Positions 1 to 6,684 of a stretch of 17,889 bases of DNA are shown here, in pieces. The position numbers and the translations under genes are program-made. The DNA is from DATESG01 sp964480275 (GTDB taxonomy: Bacteria > Bacillota_I > Bacilli_A > RFN20 > CAG-826), in the NCBI GenBank assembly GCA_964480275.1, contig CAYZOC010000022.1, forward strand, positions 1 to 17,889. Reading direction: 5' to 3'. The notes under the pieces were generated by a model that worked only from the letters and a program-made list of their open reading frames with translations, did no database searches and had not been told where the DNA came from. Each line of letters begins with the position of its first letter. Position 1 is the stretch's first letter.

Positions 1-74
1 CCGACTAGTAAATGATTATTTAGATTTTGACTTTCTAGCACCATTAGAAAATAAAAATAATTACCAATAAGCAT
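1..74 (-). CDS. 5' end of an unidentified protein (partial)
   Basis: An open minus-strand frame starts with ATG at 74-72 and runs off the left edge after 24 codons. A good ribosome binding site (AAAGGAG, minus strand of 79-85) lies four bases before the ATG, which is the main reason to call it. The N-terminus reads MLIGNYFYFLMVLESQ and is hydrophobic and aromatic. Its spacing loosely recalls the first helix of LysR-type regulators, but the usual alanine pair is not visible, so I do not assign a family. It is divergent from the VTC gene and shares a 152-bp intergenic region containing an inverted repeat. Confidence 0.45.
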   Translation of the reverse strand, partial: MLIGNYFYFLMVLESQNLNNHLLV

Positions 75-111
75 AAATCTCCTTTCATATGTTTTAGACT
101 TTATTTGATTT

Positions 112-136
112 TTAGCAAAGATTTTACATTTGCTAA
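112..136. promoter_or_regulatory. Inverted repeat, possible operator
   Basis: TTAGCAAA at 112-119 is mirrored exactly by TTTGCTAA at 129-136 across a 9-base spacer. It lies between two divergent genes and no T-run follows it, so an operator is more likely than a terminator. The cognate regulator is unknown. Confidence 0.4.
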
Positions 137-165
137 GGTCATTTTATCTAAAGTTAAATATTGTA

Positions 166-194
166 TTTAATCTTTAACGCTTTTTTGCTACAAT
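166..194 (+). promoter_or_regulatory. Probable promoter of the VTC/DUF4956 pair
   Basis: Extended -10 TGC-TACAAT (TG at 186-187, hexamer 189-194) with a weak -35 TTTAAT at 166-171 and a 17-base spacer. Transcription would start near 201, so translation must begin at the ATG at 227 rather than the upstream in-frame TTG at 161. Confidence 0.5.
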
Positions 195-226
195 TTATAG
201 GCAAAACTAATGCAGATTGGAGCCGA

Positions 227-931
227 ATGAAGACACATTTCCAACGAAAAGAAATTAAATACTATTTATCAAAAAAACAAGCAAGTGATTTTGTAAATAG
301 TCTTGGTTCTCACCTGGTTTTTGATGCCTTCTGTCCAACAGGCGAGCCTTATCACATTAGTAGCATCTATTATGACACTAGTGGATATGATGTGATCCGC
401 AGGTCAGTTGATAAGCCTAAATATAAAGCGAAATTACGAATTCGCACCTATGAAAATAACACGCACTTCCTCGAACTCAAGCAAAAATATCGTGGTACAG
501 TCTATAAAAAGCGTATTCAATTATCAGCCTTTGAATTAAAAGGCTTCATAAATGACTATAAGCTTCCCCAAAGAAGTGATTACAAAGAAAATGTTATTAT
601 CAATGACATTCAAACATTTATCGATAATCACGCTCCGCTGCTAAGACCTGTCCATATTGAGTACCATCGTGTGGCTTATATATATCGTCCCCAACAAGAA
701 AATGTGAGGATCACGATTGATTCCAAACTACGAGTGTTTGAAAAAACGGAAAAATGTTGGGTTAAAATCATCCCTGATGATTATGTTCTAATGGAAATCA
801 AAGCGGTCGGAAGTCTGCCACTAACACTAGTAAAAAGTTTAAGTCATCATCAAATTTATCAAACATCGTTCTCTAAGTATGGAAAATACTTTGAAAAAAG
901 ACTAGAACAAGGAGCAATAAAATATGTTTAA
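227..931 (+). CDS. VTC-domain protein (CYTH-like fold, polyphosphate polymerase family)
   Basis: A 234-residue VTC domain. In the family (yeast Vtc4 is the type) this tunnel-fold domain makes polyphosphate from nucleoside triphosphate using a ring of basic residues and acidic metal ligands. Visible here: N-terminal RKEIKYYLS (7-15), YYDT (48-51), the basic strand KAKLRIRTY (67-75), FLELK (81-85), KKR (94-96), the RITID strand (161-165), MEIK (189-192) and the closing FSKYGKYFEK (215-224). The domain is complete and has no membrane segment of its own. Start: ATG 227 has a GGAG six bases upstream and the family N-terminus follows at once; the longer frame from TTG 161 lies upstream of the predicted promoter. 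It overlaps the DUF4956 gene by 8 bases, and the two families are often adjacent in bacteria. Polymerase activity in bacterial members is inferred from the family. Confidence 0.85.
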   Translation: MKTHFQRKEIKYYLSKKQASDFVNSLGSHLVFDAFCPTGEPYHISSIYYDTSGYDVIRRSVDKPKYKAKLRIRTYENNTHFLELKQKYRGTVYKKRIQLSAFELKGFINDYKLPQRSDYKENVIINDIQTFIDNHAPLLRPVHIEYHRVAYIYRPQQENVRITIDSKLRVFEKTEKCWVKIIPDDYVLMEIKAVGSLPLTLVKSLSHHQIYQTSFSKYGKYFEKRLEQGAIKYV

Positions 932-1622
932 ATCACTCTTCGATCGTGTAATCAACCAAGAATATGGACGCTTTGTTATCATCATTCTTTTAGTAGCCTT
1001 AGCCCTAGGAATAATTCTTAGTGTTACGTATCGGCTGATTAAACGTCGTAAAACACTAACAAAAGGAATTAATCTTACTTTAATTGTTCTTCCAAGCGTT
1101 GTTGCTTTATTAGTCGCAGTAGTCAATATTCGGGCGACGGAAATGAGTCTAATTGGTCTTGAGACAGGTTTAGTCCTAGCGGGCATCTTTGCGATTACCC
1201 GTTATCGTAGTGATCCGCTTAATACTGAAGATTTAACCTATATTGTATTAGCCTTTTTTATCGGTGTAAGTTCTGGCCTTGGTTATGTCGCCTATGCAGT
1301 GATTGGTACTCTAGCGGCTGTTGTTGCAATTACTGTTGTATATTTCACAAATTTTGGCCAACATGCGACAAGAGAAAAGAGACTACGCTTTGTTGTCCCT
1401 GAAGATTTAAATTATGAAGAAGTGTTTGAGGAAATCTTCGCCCGACACTTAGTATACTTTGTGCTTGAAAGAGTCAAAACTGTTGATTTTGGTCAGTTAT
1501 ATGAATTAACTTATACTGTTAAGTTAAAGAAGACCACGAGTGATAAAGCCCTAATTGATGAAATACGAGCAAAAAATGCAAATTTAGAAGTTATGTTAAG
1601 TTCGCTTCAAAGTGTTCAATAA
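924..1622 (+). CDS. DUF4956 integral membrane protein
   Basis: A 232-residue protein with about four hydrophobic segments in its first 140 residues (roughly 12-35, 46-68, 76-94 and 106-140), then a soluble cytoplasmic domain of about 90 residues. The stretch ITRYRSDPLNTEDLTYI (about 91-107), leading into a glycine-rich helix, is the DUF4956 hallmark. The ATG lies inside the end of the VTC gene (8-base overlap) and has its own AAGGAG site at 910-915, so the two are co-translated. DUF4956 genes recur beside VTC-domain genes; the membrane protein probably anchors or partners the VTC enzyme, as membrane VTC subunits do in yeast, but this is inference. A clear terminator follows. Confidence 0.82.
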   Translation: MFKSLFDRVINQEYGRFVIIILLVALALGIILSVTYRLIKRRKTLTKGINLTLIVLPSVVALLVAVVNIRATEMSLIGLETGLVLAGIFAITRYRSDPLNTEDLTYIVLAFFIGVSSGLGYVAYAVIGTLAAVVAITVVYFTNFGQHATREKRLRFVVPEDLNYEEVFEEIFARHLVYFVLERVKTVDFGQLYELTYTVKLKKTTSDKALIDEIRAKNANLEVMLSSLQSVQ

Positions 1623-1632
1623 TTAAACCAAG

Positions 1633-1661
1633 AGAGTGTTTGCCTAAAAACACTCTTTTTA
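1633..1661 (+). terminator. Rho-independent terminator after DUF4956 gene
   Basis: Perfect 9-bp stem AGAGTGTTT (1633-1641) with AAACACTCT (1648-1656), six-base loop, followed by a T-rich run. Confidence 0.85.
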
Positions 1662-1695
1662 TTTTGTCCGTGTTTTGATATTAATATATATGAAT

Positions 1696-1714
1696 ATTTA
1701 CTATAATAGTAAAT
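1696..1714. promoter_or_regulatory. 19-bp perfect palindrome over a -10 element
   Basis: ATTTACTAT-A-ATAGTAAAT, symmetric about base 1705. The sequence TATAAT (1702-1707) is a consensus -10 for the downstream UPF0316 gene and sits inside the palindrome. The nearest -35-like hexamer, TTGATA at 1675-1680, is 21 bases away, which is too far for an ordinary promoter. This suggests an operator or an activator-dependent promoter. Confidence 0.45.
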
Positions 1715-1735
1715 GGTTGAAAAGGGGGGATTACT

Positions 1736-2302
1736 ATGTTTTGGGAACAATTAGCCTCGATGGGTGTCTGGGGTATCATCTTAGAGTTATTCATCATTAT
1801 ATTTTTTAAAGTTATCGAAGTATCAATTGGTACGGTTCGTGGTATTTTAGTTGTTAAAGGTTATCGCAAAATAGCGGCAATACTAGCAATTTTCGAAATT
1901 TTACTTTGGGTATTTATTGCTTCGCGCGTGATTACTGGTCTAGCGGAGGATCCATTAAAAGGCTTAGCCTATTCATTTGGTTTTGCCGCGGGTGTATATC
2001 TTGGTAGTTATCTAGAACAAAAGTTAGCGTTTGGCATGTTAAGTGTTCAAATAATCACGACGATTAAAAAAGCCGGTGATATTGCTAATCATCTCCGTGA
2101 AAGTGGTTATGGTGTCACAACCATAGATGCTGAAGGAAAGGTAGAAAAACGTAAGGTGCTAATGGTTTTTGCCAACCGTCATGGTAGTGAAAAAATTACC
2201 GAGGAGGTCGAATCAATTGCCCCTGAAGCGGTAGTGGTTGTCAATGATATTATTTCACTTAAAGGTGGTTTTTTGAAAAAGCGTCGGCAAATTAGAAAAT
2301 AA
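1736..2302 (+). CDS. UPF0316 membrane protein (DUF5698 + DUF2179)
   Basis: A 188-residue protein. Residues 12-95 carry about three membrane helices (near 13-36, 45-66 and 74-92) with the characteristic SIGTVRGILVVKGYRK motif near residues 31-46, followed by a soluble C-terminal domain (about 105-180) of the DUF2179 type. The same two-part layout and length are typical of UPF0316 proteins of low-GC Gram-positives. Function is not established; DUF2179 domains also occur in YitT-family membrane proteins and may bind a small ligand. The start is set by a strong AAAGGGGGG site about six bases before ATG 1736. The gene stands alone, and its TAA directly abuts the stop codon of the convergent CHR gene with no terminator between. 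Confidence 0.85.
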   Translation: MFWEQLASMGVWGIILELFIIIFFKVIEVSIGTVRGILVVKGYRKIAAILAIFEILLWVFIASRVITGLAEDPLKGLAYSFGFAAGVYLGSYLEQKLAFGMLSVQIITTIKKAGDIANHLRESGYGVTTIDAEGKVEKRKVLMVFANRHGSEKITEEVESIAPEAVVVVNDIISLKGGFLKKRRQIRK

Positions 2303-2884
2303 TTAGCCAATCAGATTAAAAATAATAAAGGTAGCAAGGCCAATACCACTTGAAAGAAGAATGAATAGAATACTATTCATTTTTTTCTTGTAAAAATATT
2401 TATATCCAAAATAGATGGTCATAAGGATAGTGGTGATGATTATTGTCTGAGGCGAATAATTGAAAGTGGTCAAATCAACAAAGCCAACGGCTTTAGCTAG
2501 CAAGATTAATCCCGTGGAGAGAATTAAACCAACAATAACAGGCTTGATTCCTTCTAGAAATGAACGGACATATTTATTTTCTAAAATATTTTTTAGAATA
2601 CTAGCAATCAAAACAATAATTATAAATGAGGGTAAAACCACACCAAATGTCGCAACAAGACTTCCTAACACTCCTGCTTGTGTGGCTCCGACAAATGTGG
2701 CCATATTAATTGCAATCGGACCGGGTGTAGATTCCGCGACAGCAAGAAAATCTAGAAAAAGACTCTCACTCATCCATCCCCGTTCTAGCACGAGCGTGCG
2801 TACAAGTGGTATCATTGCATAACCACCACCAAAAGTGAAAAGGCCGATGACAAAAAATTCAAAGAACAAATAAAGATAAATCAC
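2303..2884 (-). CDS. CHR-family (chromate) transporter, half-size subunit 2
   Basis: A 193-residue short-chain CHR protein and the downstream member of a pair. The family signatures are clear: FTFGGGYAMIPLV near the N-terminus (about 16-28) and ESTPGPIAINMATFVG (about 51-66), followed by three to four hydrophobic helices. Short CHR proteins usually come as adjacent pairs that work together as chromate efflux in, for example, Bacillus subtilis; the natural substrate here is unknown. It starts with GTG at 2884-2882, in a GTGA overlap with the stop codon of the upstream subunit, and has AAGGAG eight bases before the GTG, so the two are translationally coupled. Its stop codon directly abuts the convergent UPF0316 stop. 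Confidence 0.88.
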   Translation of the reverse strand: MIYLYLFFEFFVIGLFTFGGGYAMIPLVRTLVLERGWMSESLFLDFLAVAESTPGPIAINMATFVGATQAGVLGSLVATFGVVLPSFIIIVLIASILKNILENKYVRSFLEGIKPVIVGLILSTGLILLAKAVGFVDLTTFNYSPQTIIITTILMTIYFGYKYFYKKKMNSILFILLSSGIGLATFIIFNLIG

Positions 2885-3498
2885 TTTTTATTCTCCTTTT
2901 TTGTCTTAATTATTCCACTTGTGATAATGCCAATAAAACCACCAATTAAGATGAGGAATATCGAGGAAAAGCTTAGTGAAAATAACTCAATCACTAGCAT
3001 AAAAATTACAACCAAAATAAAAACTAAGTAAGGGATTAATTTATGGGGGATTTTTTTAATCATATCGATGCCCGCGTTTAGAATTAATAAAGAGACGCCA
3101 GCCTTGATTCCGTAAAATGCGTATTTGACATATTGGTTTTCTAAAAAAGCTTCAAAAAATAATGAAATACTAAATATAATAACCATCGATGGAAGAACAA
3201 CGCCAAGTGTGGCAAAAATCGCGCCGAGAACGCCAAGCCGTTTATAGCCAACAAAAGTGGCCATATTAATAGCGATTGGTCCTGGGGTCGACTCCGCGAC
3301 ACCAATAATCTCTAACATTTCGTCATCATTCAGCCACCCCTTTTTTTCGACGATCGTTTCATGAAGAAGTGATATCATCGCGTAACCGCCACCAAAGGTG
3401 AATAGTCCCAACTTGAAGAAGGTTAAAAAAATAACGAGCGCCTGTTTAAACTTTTCTTTCCCATCTAATTTACTTTTGTTTTCAATCTTTGTTTCCAT
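2881..3498 (-). CDS. CHR-family (chromate) transporter, half-size subunit 1
   Basis: A 205-residue short-chain CHR protein and the upstream member of the pair. A charged 19-residue N-terminal tail precedes the helix with LFTFGGGYAMISLL (about 32-45), then AESTPGPIAINMATFVGYKRLG (about 69-90), then further membrane helices to a lysine-rich C-terminus. The pair is more similar to each other in the N-terminal half than in the rest, as expected for ancestral duplication with opposite topology. The ATG at 3498-3496 has no ribosome binding site; the preceding bases are pyrimidine-rich, and a TATAAT lies only seven bases upstream, suggesting a leaderless mRNA. No other in-frame start precedes the first CHR motif closely enough. 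The gene is divergent from hsp20, with a CIRCE box between them. Confidence 0.88.
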   Translation of the reverse strand: METKIENKSKLDGKEKFKQALVIFLTFFKLGLFTFGGGYAMISLLHETIVEKKGWLNDDEMLEIIGVAESTPGPIAINMATFVGYKRLGVLGAIFATLGVVLPSMVIIFSISLFFEAFLENQYVKYAFYGIKAGVSLLILNAGIDMIKKIPHKLIPYLVFILVVIFMLVIELFSLSFSSIFLILIGGFIGIITSGIIKTKKENKK

Positions 3499-3505
3499 GA
3501 AGAAA

Positions 3506-3533
3506 ATTATACTCTAAAAGAGTAAAAACACAA
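3506..3533 (-). promoter_or_regulatory. Promoter of the CHR pair, likely leaderless
   Basis: On the minus strand, TTGTGT (3533-3528), 16-base spacer, TATAAT (3511-3506). The start site would fall at or one base before the ATG at 3498. A palindrome TACTCT-AAA-AGAGTA (3510-3524) covers the spacer and the first base of the -10 and could be an operator. Confidence 0.55.
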
Positions 3534-3545
3534 AATTAGTAAATA

Positions 3546-3572
3546 TTAGCACTCACAACTTGACAGCGCTAA
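3546..3572. promoter_or_regulatory. CIRCE box 1 (HrcA operator, degenerate right half)
   Basis: Left half TTAGCACTC is a perfect match to the CIRCE consensus; after exactly nine bases comes CAGCGCTAA, seven of nine matches to GAGTGCTAA. It overlaps the -35 of the hsp20 promoter (3560-3565). Confidence 0.8.
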
Positions 3573-3587
3573 ATTATCAGATATAAT
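3560..3587 (+). promoter_or_regulatory. hsp20 promoter (SigA type)
   Basis: Consensus TTGACA (3560-3565), 16-base spacer, consensus TATAAT (3582-3587). It sits between two CIRCE boxes, one over the -35 and one starting about where transcription would begin. Confidence 0.85.
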
Positions 3588-3591
3588 GGAA

Positions 3592-3618
3592 TTAGCACTT
3601 AACTGTATTGAGTGCCAA
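3592..3618. promoter_or_regulatory. CIRCE box 2 (HrcA operator)
   Basis: TTAGCACTT, nine-base spacer, GAGTGCCAA: each half differs from consensus by one base. It lies at the predicted transcription start and in the 5' leader of hsp20. Confidence 0.88.
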
Positions 3619-3640
3619 AAAACTAAAGGAGGTATGAATT

Positions 3641-4063
3641 ATGCGAAAAATAATTAGACGTGAAAATCCATTCGGATTAATCGACCCATTCTTCGATGAT
3701 TTCTTCTTAGGAAAGAAAAATCTATTTGACAGTCAAATTCTTAAAACTGATATCAAGGAGGAACAAGATCACTATCTCGTTAAAATTGATGTTCCCGAGA
3801 TTAAAAAAGAAGATATAAAACTTAGTCTTGAAAATGGTAATCTCACCATTAGTGCGACACTTAACAAGGAAAACGAGAGTGAGGAAAGTGGTCGCTACAT
3901 TAGGAGAGAACGCCAATTTGGTAGTTGCTCACGTAGTTTCTATGTTGGTGATGATGTGATGGAAGAAGATGTGAAGGCCAAACTTGAAGATGGTGTACTG
4001 ACACTTACTATCGTCAAAAAAGAACCCAAACAAAATACAAACAAATTCATTGATATCGAATAA
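3641..4063 (+). CDS. Small heat shock protein, Hsp20/alpha-crystallin family
   Basis: A 140-residue cytoplasmic holdase chaperone that binds unfolding proteins under stress. It has a short N-terminal region rich in Phe and Asp (about 1-33), the alpha-crystallin domain (about 34-128) with ILKTDIKEEQDHYLVKIDVP at its start and the signature AKLEDGVLTLTIVKK near its end, and a C-terminal tail containing an I-x-I motif (IDI) used for oligomer contacts. The start is fixed by AGGAGGT seven bases before ATG 3641; an ATG at 3634 is out of frame. It is a single-gene unit with a strong promoter, two CIRCE boxes and a terminator, so it is very probably repressed by HrcA and induced by heat. Confidence 0.95.
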   Translation: MRKIIRRENPFGLIDPFFDDFFLGKKNLFDSQILKTDIKEEQDHYLVKIDVPEIKKEDIKLSLENGNLTISATLNKENESEESGRYIRRERQFGSCSRSFYVGDDVMEEDVKAKLEDGVLTLTIVKKEPKQNTNKFIDIE

Positions 4064-4068
4064 GTCGA

Positions 4069-4096
4069 GGGCTGCACTAGCAGCCCTTTTTCTTTT
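4069..4096 (+). terminator. Rho-independent terminator of hsp20
   Basis: GC-rich perfect stem GGGCTGC (4069-4075) and GCAGCCC (4080-4086), four-base loop, then a T-run (4087-4096). It lies immediately beside the end of the convergent exonuclease gene; there is no T-run on the other side. Confidence 0.92.
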
Positions 4097-4852
4097 CTAA
4101 ACGATTTGTAAATAGACTGGACAGTGATCGCTTCCTTCAATGTCGTTGAGTATTTCTGCTTGTCTGATCTTATTTTCTAATTTTGTTGAAACAAGAAAAT
4201 AGTCAATTCTCCACCCGACATTTCTTTGCCGGGCAAATGTTCGGTAGGACCACCATGAATATTTAACTTCCTCCGGGTGTAAATAACGGAATGTATCAAT
4301 AAAATTGTTTTTTAAGAGGATATTAAATCTATTTCTTTCCTGGGGAGAAAAACCTGGACTCTGGTGATTTTGTTCGGGATTTGCTAGGTCAATTTCATTG
4401 TGAGCGACATTTAAATCGCCGCAGAGGATAACGGGTTTTGAAATTTTGAGTTGATTGAGATAATTAAGAAAAGCAATTTCCCACTCGACACGGTAGTCAA
4501 TTCTTAATAGTCCATCTTTACTGTTGGGAGTATAGACATTGACTATATAATAATCGTCTAATTCTCCAGTAATGACCCTGCCTTCTTGGTCGTGTTCATC
4601 GATGCCAATCCCATAAGTAACATTAATAAGGGGAATCCGTGAATATATTGCCGTACCAGAATAGCCTTTTTTATTTTTAGCAGCGTTCCAATAGCGAGAA
4701 TATCCACTTGGCAAGAAATCGACTTGATGATCCTCTGCTTTGACTTCTTGAAGACACAAGATATCTAAATCAAAATCACTGATTATTTTACCTAAATCGA
4801 CTTTTTTAAGGACGGCGCGGATACCATTTACATTCCAAGACATCAGTTTCAT
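4097..4852 (-). CDS. exoA: Exodeoxyribonuclease III / AP endonuclease
   Basis: A 251-residue DNA repair enzyme of the ExoIII/APE family, matching the usual length of B. subtilis ExoA. It cleaves the backbone 5' to abasic sites and trims 3' ends using a metal ion. Catalytic motifs are all visible: MSWNVNGIRA with Asn7 and Asn9, LQEVK with the metal-binding Glu36, GDLNVAH (145-151) with Asp146 and Asn148, and GSDHCPV (240-246) with the Asp242-His243 pair near the C-terminus. The ATG at 4852 has an AGAGGT site five bases upstream. It stands alone, divergent from the lipoprotein gene and convergent with hsp20. Confidence 0.95.
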   Translation of the reverse strand: MKLMSWNVNGIRAVLKKVDLGKIISDFDLDILCLQEVKAEDHQVDFLPSGYSRYWNAAKNKKGYSGTAIYSRIPLINVTYGIGIDEHDQEGRVITGELDDYYIVNVYTPNSKDGLLRIDYRVEWEIAFLNYLNQLKISKPVILCGDLNVAHNEIDLANPEQNHQSPGFSPQERNRFNILLKNNFIDTFRYLHPEEVKYSWWSYRTFARQRNVGWRIDYFLVSTKLENKIRQAEILNDIEGSDHCPVYLQIV

Positions 4853-4884
4853 AACATACCTCTTATCAAGTTATTAATAGTTTT

Positions 4885-4913
4885 ATCTTAATCTAAATGC
4901 ATAGTGACGACAA
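4885..4913 (-). promoter_or_regulatory. Probable exoA promoter
   Basis: Minus strand TTGTCG (4913-4908), 17-base spacer, TAAGAT (4890-4885), about 32 bases before the exoA ATG. Confidence 0.45.
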
Positions 4914-4922
4914 GTTTATCCT

Positions 4923-4950
4923 TTGCTTATTTTGCTATTGATGGTAAAAT
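4923..4950 (+). promoter_or_regulatory. Promoter of the repeat lipoprotein gene
   Basis: TTGCTT (4923-4928), 16-base spacer, extended -10 TGG-TAAAAT (hexamer 4945-4950). AAGGAG at 4966-4971 then precedes ATG 4978. Confidence 0.6.
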
Positions 4951-4977
4951 CCTAATATTGTTGTTAAGGAGATACAT

Positions 4978-6626
4978 ATGACAAAAAAAATAATAATGTT
5001 ACCGATGCTTTTAGCATTAATTGTGGGCTGTGGTGATGTAAGTTCATCACTTGATAGTAGTGCAACTATCTCATCGACGCTTGATGAGGATATCACGAGC
5101 GAAGATTTTAGTAGTTTTCCTGATTCCCAAAGTGATGTAACCTCAGAGCAATTAGTGACAAGTGAAGAACCGATCACAAGTCAACAACCACTTACTAGTG
5201 ATGANNNNNNNNNNNNNNNNNNNNNNNNNNNNNNNNNNNNNNNNNNNNNNNNNNNNNNNNNNNNNNNNNNNNNNNNNNNNNNNNNNNNNNNNNNNNNNNN
5301 NNNNAATTAGTGACAAGTGAAGAACCGATCACAAGTCAACAACCACTTACTAGTGATGAGGATATCACGAGCGAAGATTTTAGTAGTTTTCCTGATTCCC
5401 AAAGTGATGTAACCTCAGAGCAATTAGTGACAAGTGAAGAACCGATCACAAGTCAACAACCACTTACTAGTGATGATCATATCTCTAGTGAGTCAAGTAG
5501 TGAAGTAGTCACTAGTGAAGAAGAGATAATCTATCAAGATTTAAATGAAATTCGCCAAATCGCCGAGAGTTTTGAAAATATGACCAATGAGGCTAATGTC
5601 TATGCTTCAACTGTAAAAGCAAAGTTTCGCGCCCAGTTATTAGCGCACCAAGATTATATTGCCGGAGGAAGTGATTACACTTATCGTAATAAAGCCCTAG
5701 TCGCTAATGAAAGCGGCGTTATACTCGTAAGTATGAATGGAAATGATTATAGTCTGATTAAAGATTACGCTAGTAGTCAACAAGTTTACGACTTTGAAGG
5801 AACAATTAGTTATTATAATGGGCAAGCAGAAGTTACACTTACAAAGCGTCCAACATACTTGGATGGTATAACGCTAGATTACACGCTTATACGGACGCAA
5901 GTAAGTAGTATCAAAGACGTTTTTGATCAACTAAAAGTGACACCTTTAAACAACAAAGCAATCGGCTATATTGCGGAACCGATGAACATGTCCTTAAGGT
6001 ATTTAATGAAATTAGAAAATAACCTTGCCCTATTTAGTGATGGCAAAAATGTTATCCAAGTTTATGGTCATGATAAAATTAATAATTCCTTTACGATAGG
6101 TGGCGTTTATGATCTTAGCTTTATGCCCGGATTATATATAAATAAGCCAACATTTAATTACTTGGCTCATCAAGCTAGTGATGATGAACTGCCAACTTTA
6201 GAAGTTTCAAAAGCGATGGGTGCTACCGAACTATATAGTTATAGTTATATTAAAGAACCAAGTTTTGCTAGTGATTTTGCTAAGAACCTCTCTTATGCCG
6301 AAACCTTAATTAATGCTTATGTATTTGAAGGTTTTGTTAACTACTATGAAAAAGATGGACAAGCAAACATCAGCTTTGATGATCAAGCAAAAGCACCATA
6401 TGCAACTTATCAAAATGCCGTGAGTGCTAAGTCACTATTTATCAACAATGAAAGCGGACTAAAATTATATTCAGCGCAAGACTTTCTTAACTGTGTATTT
6501 TGGCCAGAGGCTTCTAATGCGGCCGCGGAAAAGAATCTCGTCGAATTTATTTTCGTTCCTTATTTATTTAACACAAATGGATATTTTCAAATCCAAGTGT
6601 TCGAGACCACATATATAGCACCTTGA
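4978..6626 (+). CDS. Surface lipoprotein with 39-residue Ser/Thr/acidic tandem repeats (gapped)
   Basis: One gene, although a run of N splits it into two apparent frames. The N-terminus is a lipoprotein signal peptide: MTKK, a hydrophobic core, and lipobox IVGC with Cys18 as the lipidated residue. A Ser/Thr/Asp/Glu-rich stalk follows, built from identical 39-residue repeats (5083-5471), each containing five six-residue units of the form [V/I/L]-T-S-x-x-x. From about 5520 a globular C-terminal part of about 368 residues follows, rich in Tyr, Asn and beta-strand patterns; segments such as VYDFEGTISYYNG resemble OB-like beta barrels, but I cannot place it in a family. The two sides of the gap become in-frame only if the true gap is 62 + 117n bases. 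The stalk probably holds the globular part away from the membrane. It ends with TGA. Function unknown. Confidence 0.8.
5083..5471 (+). repeat. 117-bp perfect tandem repeat, in frame (39 residues)
   Basis: Copy one spans 5083-5199, copy two begins at 5200 and enters the gap, the 3' part of a copy emerges at 5305-5354, and a full copy spans 5355-5471. The two full copies are identical base for base. The spacing between the common marker AATTAGTGAC at 5305 and 5422 is exactly 117. At least three copies exist; the real number is hidden by the gap. Confidence 0.93.
5205..5304. other. Assembly gap (100 N placeholder) inside tandem repeat
   Basis: Exactly 100 N. As written it breaks both the repeat phase and the reading frame; lengths of 62, 179, 296 and so on restore both. 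The placeholder is therefore not the true length. Confidence 0.97.
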
Positions 6627-6654
6627 GTGAAATATAGACAATTTAGTTTATAAA

Positions 6655-6684
6655 TTGAAAATGACCTCTACTTTAAAGTATACT
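6655..6684 (+). promoter_or_regulatory. Promoter upstream of the charged membrane protein gene
   Basis: TTGAAA (6655-6660), 18-base spacer, TATACT (6679-6684). The -10 lies in a perfect 16-bp palindrome TTAAAGTATACTTTAA (6673-6688). Confidence 0.5.

Noticed and set aside
161..226. Extended N-terminus of the VTC gene from TTG 161
   Set aside because: It lies upstream of the best promoter, has no ribosome binding site, and the family N-terminus starts at ATG 227.
902..1186. Minus-strand frame over the VTC/DUF4956 junction
   Set aside because: It is antisense to two well-supported genes and reads as a basic, low-information protein.
2460..2822. Plus-strand frame inside the second CHR gene
   Set aside because: It lies opposite a clear CHR transporter and shows no domain, and its composition is typical of an antisense shadow.
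5083..5471. CRISPR array
   Set aside because: Units are contiguous 117-bp in-frame coding copies with no spacers.
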